The notes beneath the pieces were generated by a model. That model was not told where the DNA came from. It searched no databases and saw nothing but the letters and a program-made list of their open reading frames with translations. Of a stretch of 64,000 bases of DNA, positions 24,930-34,683 are shown one piece after another; position 1 is the stretch's first letter, and each line of letters starts with the position of its first letter. Origin of the DNA: Ananas comosus. Its lineage: Eukaryota; Streptophyta; Magnoliopsida; Poales; Bromeliaceae. The DNA is taken from contig NC_033633.1 in assembly GCF_001540865.1 (NCBI RefSeq), forward strand, positions 2,121,387 through 2,185,386, given 5' to 3'. The position numbers were made by a program, and so were the translations under genes.

Positions 24930-25530
24930 ATTAAAAAAATTTAAAATAACTATTATTCTCTAATAGTTTAAGCTATTAGAAATTGTCTGGCCTTAAAAAA
25001 AAATTTTGATAGGTCCAAAAAATAAACTTGAATTATATAAACAAAAAATTAAATAATAATGGGAGCCTGACGGAACTCAATCTCAGAATCTTCTACTTTT
25101 GTATTATATTAAATTATATAAAATAAATAATATTCTTTAATAGTTTAAGATAAAAAAAATTATGTTTTTTAATATTTATATTCAATACTTTTTCTCATAT
25201 TTAAGTTCAAAATATTTTGATAGACTCAAAACGATGAATATTAATTAACTAGAAAAAAAATAAATTATTAAAAAATAATATTTTTTAATAATTATATATA
25301 TTCAACATCTCTTCGCATATTTGGGTTCGAAACGTTTTGATAGACCCAAAACGCAAACTTAAATTAATTAAATAGAAAAAATTAGATAATAATAGAAGTT
25401 TGACGAAATTTATTCGTAGAATCTTTGATAATGTTGCCATGTTAAATTATGTAAAATAGTCGTTATTTTTCAATAATTTAAGCAACTTAAAATATATATA
25501 TATATATATATATATTTAATGATTTATACT
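24930..25530. repeat. Array of diverged related repeats
   Basis: Several related blocks recur. They contain taatagtttaag-like strings, tgaCGgaactcaat or tgacgaaatttatt, agaatctt and ttaaattatataaaat, near 24950, 25060-25150, 25210-25330 and 25390-25480. This resembles a dispersed repeat present also near 8.4-8.6 kb and 15.8 kb. An (AT)n tract follows at about 25495-25514. Confidence 0.4.
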
Positions 25531-25594
25531 CAACAATTTTATAATTTATATATATTTTTTTCTTAAAAAAAACAATTGAATTTATTCAACTTGG

Positions 25595-25745
25595 AGAAGG
25601 GAAACGTGCGTGGCGAGAGTGTGCGGTGGCGCCTTTTCGCTTTTTAGATCACGTGATTAGCCCTAAGATCGAGGTGGTTCCGATTTCACGTGAATCACCA
25701 CCGTTGGTTTTCCTTCACGCGAATCACACCGTTGGCTTCATGATC
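25595..25745. other. GC-richer block with repeated CACGTGAATC motifs
   Basis: Two related strings occur in tandem: cacgtgaatcaccaccgttgg-like and cacgcgaatcacaccgttgg. A further cacgtga precedes them. These are G-box/ABRE-like, but no gene starts nearby, so a promoter role is unproven. Confidence 0.25.
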
Positions 25746-25797
25746 TTTTTTTTTTTTTTTCGTGATGCATGTTTAAAATTCTAGCCGCTGCATTAAA

Positions 25798-25858
25798 TAC
25801 AAGTACATATACAAGTACAAGTACAAGTACAAATACAAATACAAATACAAATACAAAT
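25798..25858. repeat. (ACAAGT)n to (ACAAAT)n hexanucleotide microsatellite
   Basis: About ten hexanucleotide units are visible; the repeat switches from acaagt to acaaat halfway through. Confidence 0.9.
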
Positions 25859-26283
25859 TATGATCTCTTAATGTAATATGAAAAATCACTCTGCCTCACT
25901 CGATCACAGCTTAAGGTTTTGAATTAGATCCAAATCCTTCTAATAAATAAATATAAACGTAGGCCGAGCTCATTTTATTGGTTCCCGATATCAAAATAAT
26001 AAAATAAAAATATAATTTAAAAGTAGAATCAAGAAAAGTGAAATTTAATAGGCTAGATAGTGTTTTTTGAAATCAATAAAAGTATTTTGGTCGATCATGA
26101 ATAAATTTGAATACGAATATGAATAATTTTGTATTTAGGAGATTCGAGTACTTTACAGGGTGTGGGTGACATGCATATGCCATTTGTTTAATTATATTGG
26201 GCACCCCTAATTCATATGTTTTCATTTGCTACAAATAAATAATTATTCATGGAAAATGGAATTTTGATGTAAGAGAATATCTA

Positions 26284-26396
26284 TTATTGGGCTTGTTAAA
26301 TGCTATTTATGGGCCAGTAATGGGCTGCTCATTTGGGATGTGGCCCATTAATCTCAATCATTCACTACTCCTGTAATGAAAACTAGTGTTGAAAAA
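26284..26396. repeat. Direct repeat, left copy
   Basis: This shares atttatgggcc, taatgggctgctcatttggg and ttcactactcctgtaat with 27220-27362, about 936 bp downstream in the same orientation. Confidence 0.75.
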
Positions 26397-26519
26397 ATCT
26401 TTTTCATCTTTTATTATAATATTCTTTAAAATAATTCAAAAGTTTAATTTCAGTTTTAGAAAAGATCCGAGGAAGAAAGTAAATAATAAATACTGTAAAG
26501 AAAAATGATTAGAAAAAAT

Positions 26520-26680
26520 CTGTGGATCGAGGCGCACTGAGCACTGCCCTAGAAATAAAATTGCCTCTCTACGTGCGAGGCTTTCCGGCAATTACTTCCA
26601 GCGATACAACCACCACGTTTCACCCCGTCGGCACGCTTTCAAGGTGATCCAAGACGAACCCAATAGGTTTCAGACCCAGC
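26520..26680. repeat. Fragment of an unidentified dispersed repeat
   Basis: It contains gcactgccctag, tacgtgcgag and ttccggcaat in order. A similar series, gcactgccctaa, tacgtgcggg and aaccggaaat, occurs at about 51780-51840. It may be LTR or other retroelement debris. Confidence 0.35.
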
Positions 26681-27219
26681 AAAGAAAGCTGGGTGAAAAT
26701 CGGCGCAAAATATCAATGACGAGAAAATAGGAAAAGACGAGATAGGGTTTAGCTTTTAGGTATTCTCGGGTTCTTGTTGAACTCACGCAATCTACTCCAA
26801 TATATATAACTAAGGCGAGAATCTTACTTCAACGCGTTAATTTCGTATAAAATGAGATATGCCTAAGATTATACGGGATACAGATTAGGATTAGGATTAT
26901 AATAAAATTGAAAAAATAAAAATAAAAATAAAATAAAATAGGTGTATGGACCGCACACGCCACCGCCCGCCTAGCCCGGACCGGCTCATGCTCGTGCCGT
27001 GCGTGTGTGTTTAAACGAGAGTATAACTCTCATTTTCTCCCAAGCAACTAGCTTGAGAATAAAGGAATATATATACACAAACAACACCCTTTTAGTTTCG
27101 AATATGATACTAAATCTCACACGTGAAAACTTTAGTTGGGCTCCTAAGCAAGGCCTATTAATTATTGGGTTGCCCAAGAAGCCTAACAAGTTCTAAATCA
27201 CAAAAATCAAGTAGAATCC

Positions 27220-27362
27220 AACATTATTGGTGTTGTTAAATGTTATTTATGGGCCTGTAATGGGCTGCTCATTTGGGATCTGGTCCATAGTGTAGAATAT
27301 TTAAGTTCGAAAGCTTAATCTCAATCCTTCACTACTCCTGTAATAAAAACTAGTGTTGTAAT
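27220..27362. repeat. Direct repeat, right copy
   Basis: Counterpart of 26284-26396; it carries an extra segment of about 25 bp with gaatatttaagttcgaaagc. Confidence 0.75.
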
Positions 27363-27615
27363 CCGTGCGATACAGCGAATAAATAATTAGAAAAAAATAG
27401 AAAATGGCGATAAAAGAAAAGAAAATAGCGATGGAAGAAGCAACACTAAGGATGGGATTTATCTTACAGATGGAGAAAGGTAACAGTTGAAGGAAGTGAA
27501 AGAGGAACAGTTCGGCCCAATGTAAAGGTGTGATCCGATTCGGTTTAAGCAAACAAAAAGAAAAATCTGGTTTGATTCAAGCAAAAAAAAGAAAAAAAAT
27601 ATGTAGATGACTTGA

Positions 27616-28126
27616 CACTATAACAAAAACGGTCTATAGCGATACTTTTAAATGTCGGTACAAGTCAAAAAAAAGTGTTGCTGGCTAAATTACCGACACT
27701 TTTAAAAAGTGTTGCTACATGTGGGGTCGCTAGGTATATAGTAACAGTTAAAGAGTGTCGCTATAACCTAAAAAAGTGCTACTAATTTACCAACACTTAT
27801 TTAAGCATTTAGCAACCGCCGAAACTCTACCTCGTTGGCTGCGGTGGCGGAGGAGGACAAGAGGGAAAGGATTTTCGTCTAGAATTTCAGTGGATTGAGA
27901 GAGAGAAGAAAGGGAGATAGTAATTTTTTTTTTTTTTTCTTTTCTGTTTGTAATCGGGCCGAATTGGCTGGGTGGGATGGGTTGAGTAGAGTAATATTTT
28001 ATTTTTAGTTGGATTGGGCTTTATACTTAGCCATTAGTAAATTTTTTTTTAAGTTTTGGTATAAATTGGACACTTACATAAAAGTGTCCCAAATATATGT
28101 TCTTATAACCTAATTCTGTTGTAGTG
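27616..28126. mobile_element. CACTA-type (En/Spm) MITE
   Basis: The ends read CACTATAACAAAAAC and, inverted, CACTACAACAGAATTAG. A TGA target duplication flanks it at 27613-27615 and 28127-28129. Subterminal copies of agtgttgct and gtgtcgctata motifs are repeated in both orientations, as in CACTA elements. It is 511 bp long with no transposase. The interior near 27830-27900 is GC-richer. Confidence 0.85.
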
Positions 28127-28874
28127 TGAGTCGGTTCGGAAGAACCTATTCTAAACAATGATTGATTCGATTCAAACAAAAAATGAGAAAATTCTAGTTC
28201 GGTTCAAGTAAAGAAACCGAAAAATATGCGGAGAAGTAGTGAAAATGACATGTTTTTTTCAATAAACATTCGTAGTATTTAATTTATTTGTGCAACTTTT
28301 ACGTGAACCAAACTCAAACAACTGTTCAGTTTTAGTAAAATTCAAAATTAGAATCTCTTATTTTAATGCCACTAAAATAATTATTTGTCACTAAAAACTT
28401 AATACAACATCTATCACATCGTGTTTCTTTTCGCTCTTTCTCTGGTACCAACTAAACTAACGTGTACACGTTTTCCTTCTTAGGGCCCATTTTTAATTGC
28501 ACCATACATGCATTGTACGAACGTTATCTTGTACACTTCATTATTTGGTCCCTGTTGCAAGGATTATCATGTAATTTTCGTAAAATTACATTTAACTAAT
28601 TGACAAGTACCCTATTTTGGATTCTTGCAAAGGGAGAAGAAACAATGCGAAGGTGTTTGATGTGGAGTTGATAATGTGGAGTTGATAAGATCTATGGGCC
28701 AAGCAAATAAGTGTTTCGGTGAAAACAAGGGGATTTATGTCGGCCACGTCTCAATAGTTCTATATCAGATGAAATTATTTAAACTATCTTTTCACCCTAA
28801 TTTGTGTACACTTGTGGGTACATTAATTAAATGGTAGTATACCGATTATTGTAAGTTTACGCCAGTATTGAAAG

Positions 28875-29086
28875 TAGGGGTGGAACTGGGCCCGGGCCTA
28901 AACAAGGCCCGGCTTGATGGGCGATGTTTGGTCTGGGCTTTGGGTATTAAAAATTTAATTTCGGGTTCGAGCCGGGCTTCAAAATTTAGGCCCAAAAAAA
29001 TTTTGGGCCTATTTGGGCATGTCCAAGCCCGGCCCGAGCCCGAGCCCGACCCAAAAGCCCGATATATTAATTATTAAAATAAAATA

Positions 29087-29125
<39 letters not shown>

Positions 29126-29793
29126 TTGGACTGGGCTACTATTAGTAGCAAAATTTCATTGTTGCTACCAGTTTTTTAGCCTTTGGATCAACTCTTTTTA
29201 TTATTTCTGGCCATTGGATTAAATACTATAACCTAGTGGGGACCACTCAACCCTCGGGGGACCACTCAACTCTAACCGACTAATATCATCCTGACCCTAC
29301 AATTTTTCATCTAATGGTTAAAAACTTGATAGCAAAAATAGCGTTTTACTATTAATAGTATTCCAGCCTAATTCTATATATATATATATACTATAATATA
29401 TATATAAAAGAATAAATTATATAATATATCTATATTGTTATTAATGGTATATACTTATATATATATGAGGATATATTTATATTAACAAAATATTTAGTTC
29501 CATATTAGGATATATTAAATAGTATTATTATTTATAATTAATAAATTTATATATCTATGTAAATATATGGTACATATTATTATACAAATAAAAGTATTTA
29601 TGTATTATATGATAAATGTATAAAATGGGCCTTCACAAAGCTCGATGGATATTGGGCATTTGCTTGGGCTTGGGCCGGGCTTTAATTTTCAAACAAAATT
29701 GGGTAAAAACCCGACCCGAAGCCAACATTTTCTTTGGGTGGCCGGCTTGGGCATAGTATTACCCAACCCAAGCCCGGCCCAATTCCATCCCTA
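28875..29793. mobile_element. hAT-like non-autonomous element rich in GGGCC
   Basis: The terminal inverted repeats are TAGGGGTGGAACTGGGC and, inverted, TAGGGATGGAATTGGGC. An 8-bp target duplication with one mismatch flanks it: ATTGAAAG at 28867-28874 and ATGGAAAG at 29794-29801. Both ends are dense in aagcccgg and gggccgggc motifs and can fold together. The middle is AT-rich and hosts another MITE at about 29121-29385. Confidence 0.8.
29121..29385. mobile_element. Short MITE nested in the hAT-like element, copy 1
   Basis: The ends are inverted: tagagttggactgg, and tagaattaggctgg when read from the right. The interior includes tagtagcaaaa, two accactcaac repeats and ctaatatcatcct. It is flanked by (TA)n tracts. 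A second copy lies at 34413-34665. Confidence 0.7.
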
Positions 29794-30412
29794 ATGGAAA
29801 GAGAAAAAGCATGAGGACGAAAAGAGAGATATATGAAGAATACAATTCTTCGACAAAAAAAAAAATGTTATTGGTCTACTCTAAAAAATTCAATTATATT
29901 AACTGAACGATACATATATACAGAAGTAATAGAAGTTATACCCGAATCCCACTATGATAGAATATAATAAAATCTAATATATCTCTAAATCTAAACATAT
30001 CAAAAATAACAAAAAAAAATCGGATCAAAATTAAAATATACAATACTTTCGAAAAATAACCTAAAAATACAAATTTGAATACAAATTTGAATACCTAAAT
30101 AATTGAATTTAGATTACAAACTCGGTCATAACGGTTTGTCATTGGAGGCATAGGTCTGAAAAAATATTTTTGAATTGGTATTGCACACTGAAAACAAAGA
30201 ATGGAGCGAGTATATAGTTATGGCTATTTAAATTAAAGAATTTTTCGTACCGATTATAAAAATTATCGAACTCAATGAAACTTATGAGCTAATTTAGTTA
30301 AGTCATGCTTTTTCATAAATTTTAATGCTAAATTAATCTAATCAACCAAGCACTTCTCTTACAAGTAACATTTACTCATACTTGTGACATGTTTTTAACT
30401 TTTCAAATGCTT
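29794..30412. other. AT-rich intergenic stretch
   Basis: No gene or boundary-defined element was recognised. Confidence 0.4.
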
Positions 30413-30725
30413 ACCGACCGTTTCAAGAGCAAGTGGCAAAAAGTTTGATGATTGGTATTCGAGATTTTAAATTTAAATTTTAGTTAATTTATATTTCTAA
30501 ATAAAATAAATGAAACTGACAACTTTTCAAATGCTTGCTTTATACTTATTGCTGCTTGGTTACCAGTCCATCACTTTCATTTCACTTATTGAGGAAACAA
30601 ATGAAAGTACTCCTCTTAAAAGTAATATTTACTCATACATGTGACGTGCTTTTGACTTTTCAAATGCTTGCTTTGTACTTGCCGCTTGGTTATGACTTAT
30701 GAGCTCATCACTTTCGTTTCACTTA
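30340..30725. repeat. Tandem units with tttcaaatgcttgctttg
   Basis: Units of about 130 bp share agtaatatttactcatac, gtgac(a/g)tg, ttttcaaatgcttgctttg and catcactttc. Two units lie here, the first interrupted by SINE copy c. Two more lie at about 31899-32170. Confidence 0.7.
30413..30520 (+). mobile_element. tRNA-derived SINE, copy c, with 16-bp target duplication
   Basis: A perfect 16-bp duplication, AACTTTTCAAATGCTT, flanks the element at 30397-30412 and 30521-30536. The SINE body begins accgaccgtttcaagagcaa and has lost most of its 3' end. The B box is degraded (attttaaatttaaat-like). Confidence 0.85.
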
Positions 30726-31160
30726 ACCTACGTTTGAATCGAGTTATGTAATATTATAAAACAGAAACGAAGCCAAAAATTAAGATTCGAAGGGGTCAAG
30801 ATTTAGATTTGATAGAAAAAAAAATTTGATCTCAAATAGTAAAAAAAAAAAAAAAAATTGTCAGATTCACTGATCAATTATTACTCGCAACAATAACAAC
30901 AATATGCTCAAAGAGGAACAAGAGTACTGTAAAAGTTGAATGGAAAGGATCAAGAAATTAAAAAAAAAAAAAATCGAGACACAAATTTTATTTTAAAATT
31001 TATAGTATTTCAATTTTTATTATAAAGAACTTTTATATAATTTTAAAAAATTTACGCGGGGACCATGGGGCCCCTCAACAGCTCCGCCCCTGTTATAGAG
31101 TATTTTGATATATTCAGTTATTTTAGATTTCTAAATAAGATTACTATTGGTACTGTATTA

Positions 31161-31898
31161 GTGCGTTTGATTTAATACAGTAATATAATACTAGATTGCA
31201 GAGTTTATATCATTAATATATATTTGATTCAGTTTATAAACTTCAATAATCTTGACAATAAAGTATACTCTATTTCAAAATTGATTAGCCATATTTAGCA
31301 AATTTTTTTTTACTGTTTAAAAATAATACTTTTTTACTAAATTTTATTTTAAATAATTTAAATTTTTAAAATTTTAAATTTGGACAAAAATATATAATTT
31401 AATATTTTAATTTAAAATATAAATATGAAATTTATAAATTTAAAATCTAAAGTTTAAATATAAATTTAAATTTAAAAGTAAAATTTAAAATTTAAAATTT
31501 TATATTTAAATTTAAAATTTAAAAATTTTAATTTTAAAATTTAATTTTAAATTTTAAAAATTTAAAAATTAAAAATTTAAATTTAAAAATTAAAAAATAA
31601 AAAATAAAAAATTTAAATTTAAAAGTTGACAATTCAAAATTTTAAATTAAAATTTTTAAAATAACGTATTGAAAGGTTTAAGGAGTTGGAGGGGTACACT
31701 TATAATTTTATATAACATGCAAAATTATCCTCCTTCAGTACTCCAAGATAAATACCCCTGGGTGCATGTAATCCTATATTATTTGTAATGCTACATTACT
31801 AATCAGATTATATACTGGATGAACCAAACGCAGTAATCTTAACAGAATTATCTGTAATTCTGTCAGGATAACCTAAATCAATCTAAATCAAAGGCACC
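31161..31898. mobile_element. Probable Tourist-like element with AT-rich interior
   Basis: The left end is GTGCGTTTGATTTA after TTA. The right end read inverted is GGTGCCTTTGATTTA. The interior at about 31300-31660 is low-complexity aaatttaaa repeats. The target duplication is unclear (TTA against CTA). It separates two groups of the 130-bp tandem unit. Confidence 0.5.
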
Positions 31899-32170
31899 CT
31901 AAAAGTAATATTTAGTCATACATGTTATATATTTTAAACTTAATTTTCAAATGCTTGCTTTGTATTTGCCGCTTGGTTATGAGCCCATCACTTTCATTTC
32001 ACTTATTAGACTTATTAGAGGAAACAAGAGAAAGTACACTTATCTTAAAAGTAATATTTACTCATACATGTGACATGTTTTTAACTTTTCAAATGCTTGC
32101 TTTGTATTTGCTCGCTTGGTTACGAGCCCATCACTTCCATTTCACTTATTCAAGGAAACAAGAGAAATTA
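31899..32170. repeat. Tandem units with tttcaaatgcttgctttg, continued
   Basis: Two more copies of the unit described at 30340-30725, with ttgccgcttggttatgagcc and ggaaacaagagaaa. A poly(T) run follows at about 32208-32227. Confidence 0.7.
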
Positions 32171-32594
32171 AGTTGTAGATAGAGATTTACTATAACTATG
32201 CATGGGTTTTTTTTTTTTTTTTTTTTTGTACAGCCATAATTTTAATTAATAAACTCATGCAAAGAAAATTAGAAGCAGACGATTAAATAATATCGCTTAC
32301 TAATCGAATTATAATTTTAGATTAATTACAGGAATTGTAATGAAATAAAAAAGAGTTCGGAGGCACGATTAGAATGAAATGTTTATAGAATAGTTTGTTA
32401 GTGCGTCATTTTTCACCTTGCGATATACGCCAGTTATCTTGCACGCAATTTATTTTCTGCAATTGTTGAATTAGTATATATTTATACATCACATGTGATT
32501 CTAAGTTAAGAAAAATAATATTAAAAGGTTTATTTTTATTATGAGCATATCAAATTCATTGAATCTAATCAAATTTTATATATATATATATATA

Positions 32595-33135
32595 GAGTTG
32601 AGCTAGAATACTCTCGAGAGTAAACGAGCCCGTTTACTCTCGAGTTGTTTTCGATGATAGAGCTTCCAAATTGACGATCGGCTCCGTTGAACATGATTTA
32701 TACCACTTGAAGTGTTTAGAAATCAAATTTCAAATCTTTTCGACATCATTTGCCTAATGATCAAAGGGTTTCAAAATTTATAATTTTAATGGTGGATAAG
32801 AGACGTTTTCTCGTTTAACGGTGTAAAGATATCCAAATCAATTGAATTTTTGTTAGAAAATTCTTTAAACTATTTAAAACAAGATCTATACTCTTGATCT
32901 TGATTACAAGACTCATATCATCATTTTTTAAAGAATATTCATTTTCAGCCATTCATTTTTCTGTTCACTAGATGGATATAAAACCAATATCGGAAAAGTG
33001 CAGTGAAATCTGATTTCATAGGTTTAAATGGTTTAGATCATATTTAACGGAGCGATCGTCAATTTGGAAGCTCTATCATCGAAAACAACTCGAGAGTAAA
33101 CAGGCTCGTTTACTCTCAAGAGTATTCTAGCTCAA

Positions 33136-33140
<5 letters not shown>
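32595..33140. mobile_element. Long-stem foldback MITE, copy 1
   Basis: The left arm carries gagttgagctagaatactct, cgtttactctcgag, gagcttccaaattgacgatc and ggctccgtt. The right arm carries the complements aacggagcgatcgtcaattt, ggaagctctatcatc and agagtattctagctcaactc. The arms are about 110 bp and nearly perfect. The element sits between (TA)n tracts, so the target duplication is probably TA-rich. Confidence 0.85.

Positions 33141-33200
<60 letters not shown>
33139..33200. repeat. (TA)n microsatellite
   Basis: About 60 bp of uninterrupted TA repeats directly follows the foldback MITE. Confidence 0.95.
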
Positions 33201-33201
<1 letters not shown>

Positions 33202-33278
33202 CAGATTTTAACTGTTGGATGAAAAGATTGTACGGTTAGGACGATATGACCCTCTAGAGTTTAGCGATGGATCTCTTA

Positions 33279-33582
33279 GCACCCAGTTGGTTCGGGGTTA
33301 AGGAGTGGAATAACCCCTTAACCCTGAAGTTATTTCCAAACACTCAATTTGGGGGGTGGGGTTAGCTAATCCCACCCCACCCCACTACTCCAACCAAATA
33401 AAATACTATTTACCCACTATCCTTCTAATTTCACCTATTCCAACCAAACACTATTTTATCTATATCTGGACTAAACCCAATTCTCAACCAAACATAAAAT
33501 TATTTTAACCCCACCTTAACCCTGAGCTTAACCCTATCCCTAAAATAATAAATTTTTACTTAACTCCGAATCAAACGGTGGC
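33279..33582. mobile_element. Tourist-like MITE
   Basis: TTA target duplications lie at 33276-33278 and 33583-33585. The ends are imperfectly inverted: gcacccagttggttcggggt on the left, and gccaccgtttgattcggagt when read from the right. The interior is rich in ttaacccc and ccaaccaaa motifs. Confidence 0.65.
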
Positions 33583-33849
33583 TTAAGATTTACTAATAGT
33601 TGGTGAAATAGTATTAATTCAACAATAAAAATAATAAAAGGAATAAATCTAACAGCTAAAAACTGAATAACAAAAGGGCCTATATATATATATATATATA
33701 TAACGACTCTGGCCTCGAACGTTAGAACCTGGGATGCACACTTAGACGGTGCAATGTTTCTTGCCAAGATGCTATGGCCGGCATAGTAGGAGTTAGGAGT
33801 TAGGAGTTCACAATATTAAGAATATATGTATATATATATATATATATAA

Positions 33850-34390
33850 AGCTATGTTGGTATACTATCAGTAGCACGGAGGTCTCCTTGCTAACAAGTT
33901 ATTTTCAATGATACGGCTTCCAAATCTACAAACGGCGTCATTAAACTTAATCTACATTATTGAAAGTATTTGAAAATTAAATTTTATAATTTTTCGGCAT
34001 TATTTACCTATCAAACGAGTAGTCTAAAAATGAACGGTTGAAAATAAAAATCTTATAAAAAATGAGGATAAAAAATTTGAATTTAAAATCAGAGGTACTG
34101 ATCTTACTCTAAATAATGAAAAGAATTTTCTATAAAAATTTCATCAGATTTGTATTATTTTATACTGTTAAATTCACAAATGCATCACATCTATTATTAA
34201 AATTGTCAATTTTGAGACCTTTTTTTATCACTAGCCAAATAATATCGAAAAATCAAAAAATTTAGTTTCCAAATACTTTTAATAGTGTAAATCAAGTGTA
34301 ACGAAGCCGATCATCAATTTGGAAGCCGCATCATTGAAAACAACTTGGTAGCACGGATGCCTCCGTCTTACCGATAGTATACCGGCCTAG
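33850..34390. mobile_element. Long-stem foldback MITE, copy 2 (diverged)
   Basis: The left arm has ggtatactatcagtagcacg, tttcaatgatacggcttcca and aatctacaaacggc. The right arm has the complements gatcatcaatttggaagccg, catcattgaaaac and gatagtataccggcc. It shares the attttcaatgat and gcttccaaat core with the copy at 32595-33140. Confidence 0.75.
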
Positions 34391-34412
34391 AGAGAGAGAG
34401 AGAGAGAGAGAG

Positions 34413-34665
34413 AGTTGGGATAGAATACTATTGATAGCAAAAGGCCCTTTTTGCTATCAAATTTTTAGCCTTTGGATTAGTTTCTTTTATCATTTCTAAC
34501 CATTAGATTGAATATTATAACTTAGTGGAGACCACTTAACCCTATGGGGACCACTCAACCCTAAGAGACTAATGTCATCCTAACTCTACAATTTTTTATT
34601 CAACGGTTAAAAACTCGATAACAAAAAGAATTTTTTGCTATAAATAGTATTCCAGCCTAGCTCTA
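34413..34665. mobile_element. Short MITE upstream of the methylesterase pseudogene, copy 2
   Basis: The ends gagttgggatagaatactat and atagtattccagcctagctc are inverted relative to each other. The interior matches the copy at 29121-29385 (accactcaaccctaa, ctaatgtcatcct, caacggttaaaaactcgata). It ends about 18 bp before the pseudogene start codon, after an (AG)n tract at about 34391-34412. Confidence 0.7.
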
Positions 34666-34683
34666 TATATGTAGTTGTGTATA

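Noticed and set aside
30413..30520. A degraded tRNA gene
   Set aside because: The cloverleaf is not intact and the sequence has target duplications and sister copies, so it is a SINE.
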